From Verrucomicrobium sp. GAS474 (GTDB taxonomy: Bacteria; Verrucomicrobiota; Verrucomicrobiia; Methylacidiphilales; GAS474), in NCBI RefSeq assembly GCF_900105685.1, contig NZ_LT629781.1, positions 1,178,001-1,242,000 of the forward strand: a DNA stretch of 64,000 bases. The letters are read 5' to 3'. Under the pieces are notes generated by a model that had not been told where the DNA came from, searched no databases, and saw only the letters and a list, made by a program, of their open reading frames with translations. How positions within the stretch are numbered: the first letter of the stretch is position 1; each line of letters opens with the position of its first letter. The position numbers and the translations under genes were made by a program. This document shows, piece after piece, positions 1 through 7,865 of this stretch.

Positions 1-457
1 GATCGCGGAGCAAACGTTGCTCTGTTACGACGGCAATCGCGCCGGGGACATCCCCCAACCGGAAATGGACGCCGGCAAGCTCTCGCCTTGCCCACATGCA
101 TTCCGGTTCCCTCTTCAGACGATCCCGATACAAATCCTCAATTGCGCACAGGGATCGAACGCCGCGATAATGGACGCTCAGATGCTCGTAGAGATAGGCC
201 AACTCGACCTCTCCGAGCAATCCTTTGAAGTTTTTTTCGATTTTCTTTAGCTGCCCCTTCGCCCGCTTCAAGGCTCCCATCTCGACAAGTTTCAGGAAAA
301 TGCCCTTCGCATGTCCGTAATTTCTGGGAAAAAAGAGGAAAGCGTGGCTTTTCATGGCCACTAGCGCTTCATCCTGGCTCTCGTAGAGAGATTCGTAAAT
401 CCAGCGGCGCATCCGCTTCAGGACCGGAATGTAAAGAGGTGGTAAGGGGATGCGCAT
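1..457 (-). CDS. Hypothetical protein, C-terminally cut by the window edge
   Basis: An open frame runs leftward from an ATG at 457 to the window edge without a stop (about 152 codons). The protein begins MRIPLPPLYIPVLKR and is rich in basic and aromatic residues, with helix-like segments such as FLKLVEMGALKRAKGQLKKI and a later stretch AYLYEHLSVHYRG. The amphipathic helical texture could fit a TPR-like repeat protein, but no family is recognised. There is no signal peptide. The frame stays open a little upstream of the ATG (to a TAA about 80 bases further), and a TTG lies four codons before it, so the start is likely but not certain. It is divergent from the heptose-type operon at 610 and has the same moderate GC, so it may belong to the same surface-glycan block. 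Confidence 0.6.
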   Translation of the reverse strand, partial: MRIPLPPLYIPVLKRMRRWIYESLYESQDEALVAMKSHAFLFFPRNYGHAKGIFLKLVEMGALKRAKGQLKKIEKNFKGLLGEVELAYLYEHLSVHYRGVRSLCAIEDLYRDRLKREPECMWARRELAGVHFRLGDVPGAIAVVTEQRLLRD

Positions 458-609
458 GAAGCTAGGCAAGAGCCGGGTAAATCTGTATTTCACCGGGATC
501 GTTTTTATTGACGATTCCGAAAAACAGTCTTTACCTGCCACCCTCAAAATTGAAATAGTTCAGTTTTTTTGTTGTTTAAAGGATTTTAGACATATAGCCA
601 TGTAGACGG
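458..609. promoter_or_regulatory. AT-rich divergent intergenic region
   Basis: These 152 bases separate the leftward partial gene from the rightward gmhA operon and are much richer in A/T than either gene, with T-runs near 564-570. A TTGAAA at 550-555 could be a -35 element for the rightward operon, but no convincing -10 box follows at 17 bases. The region most likely holds both promoters. No operator-like palindrome stands out. Confidence 0.4.
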
Positions 610-1200
610 ATGTCAGACAATACCTCATTTCTCGGCCCCCTTTCTTCCTATGGAGCCCGTTTGAGCGTCGCGCTGGGGGCGTTCGATTGGGAGCCTGTCT
701 CTCAAATGGCCTCCGATTTTCATGCTGCATGGCAGGAGGATCGCCAGATTTTCATCTGTGGCAATGGCGGCAGCGCGGCCAATGCCGTCCATTGGGGAAA
801 CGATTTCCTCTATCCTATCGCCAAAAAGGGGACGGCCCGCGGCATCCGCATTCATTCCCTCAACGGTAATGAAGCCGTCACCACCTGCCTGGCCAACGAC
901 ATCGGCTACGATCAAATTTTCTCCCATCAGCTGGCAACGTTCGCCCGCCGGGGAGATCTTCTCGTGACCCTTTCCGGGAGCGGCAATTCCTCCAATATCC
1001 TCGCCGTCCTCGATTCTGCCAAATCCTTGGGTCTCAAAAGCTACGCCATCGTCGGGTTCGACGGGGGCAAGGCGAAGGCCTTGGCCGATCTTCCCATCCA
1101 CATCGCGGTTCATGACATGCAGATAGCTGAAGACTTTCAGATGATCGTTTGCCACGCTCTCGTCCAATCCCTTCTCGCACACCCCGTTCCTTCTTTATGA
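610..1200 (+). CDS. gmhA: Phosphoheptose isomerase (sedoheptulose-7-phosphate isomerase, SIS domain)
   Basis: This 196-residue protein has the single SIS domain and length of GmhA, the cytoplasmic enzyme that converts sedoheptulose 7-phosphate into glycero-manno-heptose 7-phosphate, the first committed step of nucleotide-activated heptose synthesis. The phosphosugar-binding motif ICGNGGSAANAVHW lies near residues 48-61 and a second SIS motif, TLSGSGNSSNI, near 118-128. Both are typical of the family. It is the first gene of a tight operon, and its TGA overlaps the ATG of the next gene. The other genes (epimerases and a HldE-like kinase/nucleotidyltransferase) support a heptose role. Activity on another ketose phosphate cannot be excluded. 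Confidence 0.85.
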   Translation: MSDNTSFLGPLSSYGARLSVALGAFDWEPVSQMASDFHAAWQEDRQIFICGNGGSAANAVHWGNDFLYPIAKKGTARGIRIHSLNGNEAVTTCLANDIGYDQIFSHQLATFARRGDLLVTLSGSGNSSNILAVLDSAKSLGLKSYAIVGFDGGKAKALADLPIHIAVHDMQIAEDFQMIVCHALVQSLLAHPVPSL

Positions 1201-2198
1201 CCCCCCCTCCCGTCGTCGTCATCGGCAGCAACTCGATTTCCGGCGCCAGTTTTGTCGATTACCTTCTGAAAAAGGGCGAGTCCGTCATCGGTATGAGCCG
1301 TTCCCCCGAGCCCGTCGAGGCGCTCCTTCCTTACAAGATGTCGGGCCGTGCCGTTTCGGAAGCGTTCCGTTTCCTCCAGCTCGACCTCAACCACGATGTT
1401 GACCGGATCGCCGCCGAAATCAAAGCCGTCGAGGCTGCCTATGTGGTGAACTTCGCCGCGCAAAGCATGGTGGCCGAAAGCTGGCTTCATCCCGACCATT
1501 GGTACCAGACCAATGTTGTCGCGAACGTTCGACTGCACGAGAAATTGCGGCGTTTCGATTTCCTCAAGAAATACGTCCATATCTCGACTCCTGAAGTCTA
1601 CGGCTCCTGCAGCGGCAACGTGACGGAGGATGCCCCCTTCAATCCAAGCACGCCTTACGCCGCCTCCCGCGCCGCATGCGACCTGCACCTGCAGACCTTT
1701 TTCAAGAACTACAGATTCCCCGTCGTTTACACTCGCGCCGCAAACGTTTACGGTCCTGGCCAACAGCTCTACCGCATCATCCCCCGCACGATGCTCTTCA
1801 TCCGCCTCGGGCGGAAGTTGCAACTCCACGGCGGCGGACACTCGGTACGCTCCTTCATCCATCTGCGCGACGTCTCCGAAGGGACCTACCGGGTCCTGGC
1901 AGACGGCATTCCCGGCCAGTCCTATCACCTTTCCACCAAACGCTTCATCTCCATCCGCGACCTCGTCGCCCTCATTTGCCAAAGAATGGGGACGACGTTC
2001 GAGGAGGTCGTCGAAGTCGTCGGCGACCGCCCCGGCAAAGATGCCGCCTACCTTCTCGACGCCACGCGCGCCCGCACCGAACTGGGCTGGCAAGAGCAGG
2101 TCGACCTGGAGCCCGGGATCGACGAGATGGTCGCCTGGGTTGATCGTTATCTTCCTGCGCTGCGCGATCAGCCGTCGAATTACATTCACAAACCCTAG
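1197..2198 (+). CDS. NAD(P)-dependent sugar epimerase/dehydratase (SDR family, GDP-mannose 4,6-dehydratase-like)
   Basis: An extended short-chain dehydrogenase of 333 residues. The nucleotide-binding motif is GSNSISGASFV near residues 9-19. STPEVYG occupies the position of the Thr/Asp(Ser)-Glu motif of sugar-nucleotide 4,6-dehydratases. AAQSMVAESW and the late segment SVRSFIHLRDV are also dehydratase-like. The ATG at 1197 overlaps the gmhA stop (ATGA), suggesting coupled translation; an upstream in-frame start at 1149 would lie inside gmhA and is unlikely. The catalytic Tyr-x-x-x-Lys appears as YAASR (Tyr154...Arg158), so the usual lysine is replaced. By context it would act on an NDP-heptose, for example as a 4,6-dehydratase on the 6-deoxyheptose route, but the substrate is inferred. 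Confidence 0.75.
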   Translation: MTPPPVVVIGSNSISGASFVDYLLKKGESVIGMSRSPEPVEALLPYKMSGRAVSEAFRFLQLDLNHDVDRIAAEIKAVEAAYVVNFAAQSMVAESWLHPDHWYQTNVVANVRLHEKLRRFDFLKKYVHISTPEVYGSCSGNVTEDAPFNPSTPYAASRAACDLHLQTFFKNYRFPVVYTRAANVYGPGQQLYRIIPRTMLFIRLGRKLQLHGGGHSVRSFIHLRDVSEGTYRVLADGIPGQSYHLSTKRFISIRDLVALICQRMGTTFEEVVEVVGDRPGKDAAYLLDATRARTELGWQEQVDLEPGIDEMVAWVDRYLPALRDQPSNYIHKP

Positions 2199-2215
2199 TT
2201 TAACTCGCTCGCTCC

Positions 2216-3760
2216 GTGACCTCCACCCAAGCCAAAATTCTCCCCTACGAGACGGCTTCCGACGCTTTCGACGCCCTCCGCCTCCAAGGCAAGAGAATCG
2301 TGCAGTGCCATGGGACCTTCGACCTGATTCATCCGGGCCATATCTATCATCTGGAAGAAGCCCGTGAACTGGGAGATATTCTCGTCGTCACCGTGACGGC
2401 CGAACATTTCGTGAACAAGGGACCCGGGCGGCCCTTCTTTAACGATCTCCTTCGTGGCAAAAGTCTCGCGGCCCTCGCATGCGTCGATTATGTTGTCCTT
2501 ATTCCCCATCCCACGGCGCTCAAGGCCATCGAGTGCGTGAAGCCGGCGATTTACTGCAAGGGGGTCGAATATGCAAACCCCGACAACGATGTCACCGGCA
2601 ATATCCACGAAGATCTCCGTACCGTCGAAGCCTACGGTGGTGAAGTGCGTTACCTCGGATCGATCGTTTTCAGTTCCACCAAACTCATTAACGCCCACTT
2701 TGCCCCCGTCCCGCAGGGTGTGCGGGAATATTGCGCCGGATTGGCCAAAGAGTTCAGTCCCGATCGCTTTCGCGAAATCGTCGACTCCTTCTCCCGGCTA
2801 AAGGTCCTGATCGTGGGGGATGTGATCTACGACCGCTACTCCTACGTCAAAGTCCAGGGCCTCACCTCCAAGAACCGGATTCTTTCCTCCCGCCTCCTCT
2901 CCGAGGAAACCCAGACCGGAGGCGCCCTGGCCGTCTACCGGCATATCCGCCAATTTACCGAAAAAGTCGATCTTCTCAGCCTCGTCGGTACGGAGCCATG
3001 GATTAATGCGAATTTGGCGCTTTACGTCGACAAGGCGAATGACCGCCTCATTCGCACTCCTTCCTTTCAGACCATCGTGAAGCAACGTTTTGTTGAAACT
3101 GCAGGCGAAGGAAAAGAACTGAACAAGCTTTTCAGCGTCAACTTCATCGATGCCGATCCTCCTCAGGCCAAAGTGCAAGAAGAGATCCTCCGATCCCTCG
3201 AGGCGATCATCGGCGATTACGACCTCGTCGTTGTCACGGATTTCGGCCACGGACTCATGCAGGACGAAATGCGACGTCTCGTCGAGGCGAAGGCACCCTA
3301 TCTCGCCCTCAATTGCCAAACAAACAGCAACAACCACGGGTTCAACATCATCTCCAATCAGTATCGGCGAGCCGACTGCTTCTCCCTCGACGATCAGGAA
3401 CTCATGCTCTCCGTGGCCCGGAAGCACGTGAATCATTCCGTCGAAATCAAAGCCTTGCTCGCCCGATTTGATTCCGCACAGGCCTGGTTGACGCGAGGCG
3501 GTGTCGAGACGATCGGCGTGGCGAAGGATCGCAGCCCTTGTACCCTCCTGCCTTTGGAATCGAGGATCGTCGATACCGTGGGTGCGGGCGACGCCTTTTT
3601 CGCCGTGGCCGCGCTTGGAGCCAAGCTCGAGCTCCCCATCGCTTTCACCACCTTTCTGGGTCAGCTCGCGGGAGCCCAGGCCGTCCGCATTGTCGGCAAT
3701 ACCGAACCCATTTCAAAGCAAGGGCTCCTCAAGAGCGGGATGTCCCTTCTCAATCTTTAA
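2216..3760 (+). CDS. Bifunctional sugar nucleotidyltransferase / PfkB-type sugar kinase, HldE-like with reversed domain order
   Basis: This 514-residue protein joins the two activities of heptose activation. Residues ~28-165 are a cytidylyltransferase-fold domain with GTFDLIHPGH (the HxGH signature at 39-42) and the later TAEHFVNKGPGRP. Residues ~190-514 are a PfkB/ribokinase-fold kinase with GDVIYDRYSYV near its start and DTVGAGDAFFA near residue 455, which carries the catalytic Asp. In Escherichia coli HldE the kinase comes first and the nucleotidyltransferase second; here the order is reversed. The start is a GTG at 2216, 17 bases after the previous stop. The expected role is phosphorylation of a heptose phosphate at C1 and transfer of a nucleotide to it; whether ADP, GDP or CDP is used cannot be read. 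Confidence 0.8.
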   Translation: MTSTQAKILPYETASDAFDALRLQGKRIVQCHGTFDLIHPGHIYHLEEARELGDILVVTVTAEHFVNKGPGRPFFNDLLRGKSLAALACVDYVVLIPHPTALKAIECVKPAIYCKGVEYANPDNDVTGNIHEDLRTVEAYGGEVRYLGSIVFSSTKLINAHFAPVPQGVREYCAGLAKEFSPDRFREIVDSFSRLKVLIVGDVIYDRYSYVKVQGLTSKNRILSSRLLSEETQTGGALAVYRHIRQFTEKVDLLSLVGTEPWINANLALYVDKANDRLIRTPSFQTIVKQRFVETAGEGKELNKLFSVNFIDADPPQAKVQEEILRSLEAIIGDYDLVVVTDFGHGLMQDEMRRLVEAKAPYLALNCQTNSNNHGFNIISNQYRRADCFSLDDQELMLSVARKHVNHSVEIKALLARFDSAQAWLTRGGVETIGVAKDRSPCTLLPLESRIVDTVGAGDAFFAVAALGAKLELPIAFTTFLGQLAGAQAVRIVGNTEPISKQGLLKSGMSLLNL

Positions 3761-3785
3761 TCCATACACGCTTCGTCTACTCCCT

Positions 3786-4730
3786 ATGAAAATTCTCCTG
3801 ACCGGAGGGTGCGGCTACATCGGCACCCCCCTTGCGCAAAGCCTCCTCAAGGCAGGCCACGACATCACTGTTTACGATATCCAATGGTTCGGCAACCATC
3901 TCGAGCCTCACCCGAAATTGACGGTCATCCAGGGTGACATCCGCGATATCGACCGTGTTCCCATGGATGGTATCGAAAGCATCCTTCATCTGGCCAACGT
4001 CGCCAACGATCCCTGCAGCGATCTCAATTCTAAACTCAATTGGGAGGTCAACGCCCTCGCCACGATGCAGCTTGTCGAAAAGGCGATCGCCCACGGCGTC
4101 CGGCAGTTCGTCTTTGCCAGCTCCGGTAGCGTCTACGGCGTGAAAGAAGAGCCGGAAGTGACGGAAGACCTCTCCCTTGTCCCGATCTCCGACTATAACA
4201 AGACCAAGATGGTCAGCGAGCGCGTGCTCCTGAGCTACGCCGATAAAATCCTCGTCAATATCGTCCGTCCCGCAACCGTTTGTGGCTATTCCCCGCGGAT
4301 GCGCCTCGATGTCGCGGTGAACATGCTTACAATGCAGGCTCTCGCCAGCGGAAAGATCACTGTTTTGGGTGGCGATCAGACCCGACCCAACATCCACATC
4401 CGGGATATGGTTCGCGTCTACCACCATTTCCTTGCCAACGGTGCGAAGGCCCCCGGCATCTACAATGCCGGGTTCGAGAACATCTCCATTCTCGATATTG
4501 CCAACCGGGTAAAGGATCGTGTCCCGTGTGAAATCGTGGTGAGCGAATCGAATGATCCTCGATCCTACCGTCTCAGCTCGAAAAAGCTTCTCTCCACGGG
4601 ATTCGAGCCGAAGTATACCGTCGCCGACGGCATCGCCGAGGTTATCGCCGCTTTCCGCGACGGAAACCTCCGGATGGAAGACCGCTACTTCAACATCAAG
4701 ACGATGAAGAAGCTGACCAACCTTTCCTGA
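3786..4730 (+). CDS. NAD-dependent epimerase/dehydratase (UDP-glucose 4-epimerase-like)
   Basis: A 314-residue extended SDR protein starting at the ATG at 3786. The same frame is open upstream, but only through the end of the previous gene. It has the Rossmann motif TGGCGYIG (residues 6-13), the substrate motif SSGSVYG, and an intact catalytic YNKTK with Tyr137 and Lys141. That contrasts with the Arg-substituted paralogue at 1197. It likely epimerises or reduces the NDP-sugar made by the preceding genes. It lies 25 bases after the kinase/nucleotidyltransferase and 11 bases before the E1 alpha gene, so the operon is continuous. The exact substrate is not determinable. Confidence 0.8.
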   Translation: MKILLTGGCGYIGTPLAQSLLKAGHDITVYDIQWFGNHLEPHPKLTVIQGDIRDIDRVPMDGIESILHLANVANDPCSDLNSKLNWEVNALATMQLVEKAIAHGVRQFVFASSGSVYGVKEEPEVTEDLSLVPISDYNKTKMVSERVLLSYADKILVNIVRPATVCGYSPRMRLDVAVNMLTMQALASGKITVLGGDQTRPNIHIRDMVRVYHHFLANGAKAPGIYNAGFENISILDIANRVKDRVPCEIVVSESNDPRSYRLSSKKLLSTGFEPKYTVADGIAEVIAAFRDGNLRMEDRYFNIKTMKKLTNLS

Positions 4731-4741
4731 TCTTCCGTCCC

Positions 4742-5716
4742 ATGACCCCGACATCGCTGGCCAAGGACCTCTATCGCCGGATGGTGCGCATCCGGCGTGT
4801 CGAGGAAACCATCGCCGAGCTCTATGCGGAACAGCAGATGCGCTGCCCCGTCCATCTGAGCATCGGGCAGGAATCCGTCGCCGTGGCCGCCGGTGCGGCG
4901 GTGCGGCAAACGGATTATGCGATGAGCGGCCATCGCTCGCACGCCCACTATCTAGCCAAGGGCGGCAACCTGCGGGCCATGTTCGCGGAAATGTACGGTC
5001 GCGAGACCGGCTGTTGCTCCGGCCGCGGCGGCTCCATGCATTTGATCGATCTCGACGCCGGTTTCCTGGGTGCGGTCCCTATCGTTGGCAGCACGATCCC
5101 GATCGCCGTCGGCACCGCCTTCGCCATCCAGCGCCGGAAAGAGGACCGCGTCACTCTCACCTTTTTCGGAGAGGGGGCGACTGAGGAGGGTGTCTTCCAC
5201 GAGAGCATGAATTTCGCCTCGCTTCACAAGCTCCCCATCGTCTTCGTCTGCGAGAACAACCTCTACTCCGTCTACTCGCCCATGCGCGTGAGGCAGCCCG
5301 CCCACCGCGAGGTTTTTCACCAGGCCCAAGGCCACGGTGTCTCCGCCCTTCAGGCCGACGGGAACGATCTCCTCGGTGCCCACGCCCTCATGACCGAGGC
5401 TGTCGCCAAAGCCCGCGCGGGCCAGGGTCCCATCTTCATCGAATTCCTCACCTACCGCTGGCGGGAACATTGCGGCCCCGGTTACGACAACCACATCGGA
5501 TACCGCACCGAGGCCGAATACCTCGCCTGGAAAGAGAAATGCCCTGTCGCCCGGATGGAACGCGAATACGGCACCGCCATCCTTCTCACCACGGAAGAGG
5601 AAGCAGCCCTTCGGAATGAGATCGAAGATGCCGTCGCCTTCGCCAAAGCCAGCCCCTTCCCGAACCCCGAGACCATCGCGCGGCATCTTTACGCCGCTCC
5701 CATACCCTTCCACTAG
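4742..5716 (+). CDS. Thiamine-diphosphate-dependent dehydrogenase E1 component, alpha subunit
   Basis: A 324-residue homologue of the alpha subunit of pyruvate/acetoin/branched-chain 2-oxoacid dehydrogenases. The segment LYRRMVRIRRVEETIAELY opens the family domain. MSGHRSHAHYLAKGG and the GCCSGRGGSMH segment (near residue 93) are typical. The ThDP/Mg motif runs from GEGATEEG (about residue 143) to CENN about 25 residues later. The partner beta subunit follows after one base. There is no lipoyl-domain E2 or E3 gene in the window, and the genes sit inside a sugar-nucleotide operon. They may therefore perform a ThDP-dependent carbon-carbon bond reaction on a sugar intermediate rather than feed central metabolism; that is inference. 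Confidence 0.85.
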   Translation: MTPTSLAKDLYRRMVRIRRVEETIAELYAEQQMRCPVHLSIGQESVAVAAGAAVRQTDYAMSGHRSHAHYLAKGGNLRAMFAEMYGRETGCCSGRGGSMHLIDLDAGFLGAVPIVGSTIPIAVGTAFAIQRRKEDRVTLTFFGEGATEEGVFHESMNFASLHKLPIVFVCENNLYSVYSPMRVRQPAHREVFHQAQGHGVSALQADGNDLLGAHALMTEAVAKARAGQGPIFIEFLTYRWREHCGPGYDNHIGYRTEAEYLAWKEKCPVARMEREYGTAILLTTEEEAALRNEIEDAVAFAKASPFPNPETIARHLYAAPIPFH

Positions 5717-5717
5717 C

Positions 5718-6776
5718 ATGAGCCGCATCCTTTCCTACGCCCAGGCGCTTCTAGAGGGGACTGACCTGGCCCTGGCCGCCGATCCCAACGTCTACATCGT
5801 CGGCCTCGGGGTTCCCGATCCTAAGGGCCTTTTCGGAACCACGCTCGGCCTTGTCGAAAAATACGGCGAGTCCCGAGTCATGGATATGCCCTGCGCCGAA
5901 AATGCCATGACGGGAATCGCCATCGGCAGCGCCCTCTCCGGATTGCGCCCGATCCTCACCCATCAGCGCGTCGATTTCGCCACGCTGACGATGGAGCAGC
6001 TCGCGAACCAGGCGGCCAAATGGCACTACATGTTCGGTGGGCGCAAGAGCATCCCGCTCGTGGTGCGCATGATCCTGGGCCGGGGCTGGGGCCAGGGCCC
6101 ACAGCACTCCCAGAGCCTGCAGGCATGGTTTGCCCACATTCCGGGGCTCCGGGTCATCATGCCCACGACGCCCCACGACGCCAAGGGAATGCTGATTTCG
6201 GCTCTCGAAGACAACAATCCCGTCGTCTACCTGGAACATCGATGGCTCCACGCCGTCACCGGCCCCGTTCCCGAAGGCCTTTACCGCGTCCCCATCGGTC
6301 CCGTCCGCATCGCCCGGGAGGGAAAGGATGTCACTCTCGTCGCCACGAGCTACATGGTACTCGAAGCCCTTCGCTCCGCCGATCTCCTTGCCGCCCGTGG
6401 CATCGAAGCCGAGGTCCTCGACCTCCGCGCCATCGCGCCCCTCGATCGGCAAGGCATCCTCGCCTCCGTCAGGAAAACAGGCCGCCTCGTCGTCGCCGAT
6501 ACCGGAACTCACTCCTTCGGTATCGGTGCCGAAATCATCTCCAGTCTCGTGGAGGAAGGGTTGGAACTCTTCAAAGCCAAGCCCGCACGCGTTTCCTCCC
6601 CCGATTTTCCGTCGCCGACGAGTCCTGCCCTTTCCAACCACTACTATCCTCGAACCCCCCATATCGTCGCCGCCGTCCTGGCGCAGTTCGGCCAGCAGGC
6701 CGATTCTGCCTCCTTCGCCATCCCCGAAGGCACCTTTCTCGACGTCCCCGACAAAGCCTTCCAAGGCCCGTTCTAG
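5718..6776 (+). CDS. Thiamine-diphosphate-dependent dehydrogenase E1 component, beta subunit (transketolase-like)
   Basis: A 352-residue E1 beta protein beginning at the ATG at 5718, one base after the alpha-subunit stop. It has the pyrimidine-binding domain with the conserved Glu in MPCAENAMTG (about residues 56-65), the GRGWGQGPQHSQ segment typical of E1 beta, and the C-terminal transketolase domain (LEVLDLRAIAPLD-like segment near residue 240). The last ~30 residues (SFAIPEGTFLDVPDKAFQGPF region) extend past the usual fold and may be specific to this subgroup. With the alpha subunit it should form an alpha2beta2 decarboxylase or carboligase. It is the last gene of the operon and converges on the acylation genes. 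Confidence 0.85.
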   Translation: MSRILSYAQALLEGTDLALAADPNVYIVGLGVPDPKGLFGTTLGLVEKYGESRVMDMPCAENAMTGIAIGSALSGLRPILTHQRVDFATLTMEQLANQAAKWHYMFGGRKSIPLVVRMILGRGWGQGPQHSQSLQAWFAHIPGLRVIMPTTPHDAKGMLISALEDNNPVVYLEHRWLHAVTGPVPEGLYRVPIGPVRIAREGKDVTLVATSYMVLEALRSADLLAARGIEAEVLDLRAIAPLDRQGILASVRKTGRLVVADTGTHSFGIGAEIISSLVEEGLELFKAKPARVSSPDFPSPTSPALSNHYYPRTPHIVAAVLAQFGQQADSASFAIPEGTFLDVPDKAFQGPF

Positions 6777-6802
6777 GAAAAACGGTCGCTGGCACGAATG
6801 AA

Positions 6803-6821
6803 TGCGGCTTGCTCTGCCGCA
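6803..6821. terminator. Stem-loop between convergent operons
   Basis: TGCGGC (6803-6808) pairs with GCCGCA (6816-6821) around a seven-base loop, 26 bases after the E1 beta stop and 7 bases before the last codon of the convergent SGNH gene. It could serve both transcripts, but there is no clean T-run on either side. Confidence 0.35.
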
Positions 6822-6827
6822 AACGAA

Positions 6828-7865
6828 TCATTTCGCCTTTTTACGAACGGGAAATACGAGGGGTGAATCGAGCTTTTCCGCCTGCATCTGGAGAAAAAGC
6901 CTTTCCGTCACGATATCCCGGGAGGCGGAATCAAGATGGGTTCCTCCATCCCAATAGCCCATTCCATTTCCATTCAGAAAAATGAAGGGATGACCCACGG
7001 CATGGGCTTCTAAGGCTGCTTCCTGCGAATTGAATCCCAGAAATGGGATCAACGTCAGAAAGGGGGTCAAATGATTTTGCCTGATTACCGGCTCCAAGAA
7101 AGCGGCGTCTACCAATGAATTCGGAATATTTGGAATCGGCGGCGCAGCAGTGGAGTAGATCATCCCCGATGTTGGAGACCAAAAAGCAGAAGTGTCTCCT
7201 GTTTCCAAATTGCGAAACCAATACGCGTCATCGAGAAACTGCATGGGGTAGAAAAGAATATCCGACCTCGGATTTTGGGCATAGTGCTGGGCAATGGAAA
7301 TATGTGGAACGAAACGATAGAAGAGCCATTTTTCCATGTAGCCAGACCAGACATTGCCCGCCAGCACGGTGCTTTTCAGAGCATTCCCTGATCTAACCAC
7401 CTCAGCCCAAGGACTCATTCCATCGCCTCGAATGCCATAAAGGTCGAACAGGATTTTCTGGTTTTCGATCTGATTGTGCTGAATGACCTGCGAAATGAAT
7501 GCCCATCGCTCAGCATGGCCGAGGCCGGCGTTATAAACTCGGAAAGGACGTCCCAAGGCAGCCGACATCCGTCGGGACAGAATTTCAGCCGACAGCCCCA
7601 TGGCGACATGGGAAGTGCCAAGCAAGAGAAGGTCGGCGTCTCTCATTCGCTTCCCCGTTCCGAAAAGACCGTAGAGTAAGAGGCAATGGGCTAATTCACC
7701 GTCGTTTGCGGAACTCAGATAGGTACTGGAGGAAATCGGGAGGAAGGGAGGCGGTGCGGGAAGATGTCTTTCCTTCGGATTCCACCAGGAATGAAGCAGG
7801 AGGGAAGCGCCGATCAGCGTCGCAAGCAGCCCCACCCAAAACGAACGAATGGATCGGGTAAGCAT
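6828..7865 (-). CDS. SGNH-hydrolase-fold membrane-anchored protein, partner of the MBOAT acyltransferase (AlgJ/AlgX/DltD-like role)
   Basis: A 345-residue protein with one N-terminal membrane segment (SFWVGLLATLIGASLLLHSW). The SGNH block I-like motif LLLLGTSHVAMG lies near residues 80-91 and the block V-like DGGTHLD near residue 310, giving a plausible Ser/Asp/His set. The start ATG at 7865 forms TGATG with the stop of the upstream MBOAT gene. A longer reading frame upstream exists only because it crosses the MBOAT gene in another frame. In alginate, cellulose and teichoic-acid systems an MBOAT protein passes an acyl group to an SGNH partner that transfers it to the exported polymer. The same division of labour is inferred here. 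Sequence identity to any one of those partners is not claimed. Confidence 0.7.
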   Translation of the reverse strand: MLTRSIRSFWVGLLATLIGASLLLHSWWNPKERHLPAPPPFLPISSSTYLSSANDGELAHCLLLYGLFGTGKRMRDADLLLLGTSHVAMGLSAEILSRRMSAALGRPFRVYNAGLGHAERWAFISQVIQHNQIENQKILFDLYGIRGDGMSPWAEVVRSGNALKSTVLAGNVWSGYMEKWLFYRFVPHISIAQHYAQNPRSDILFYPMQFLDDAYWFRNLETGDTSAFWSPTSGMIYSTAAPPIPNIPNSLVDAAFLEPVIRQNHLTPFLTLIPFLGFNSQEAALEAHAVGHPFIFLNGNGMGYWDGGTHLDSASRDIVTERLFLQMQAEKLDSPLVFPVRKKAK

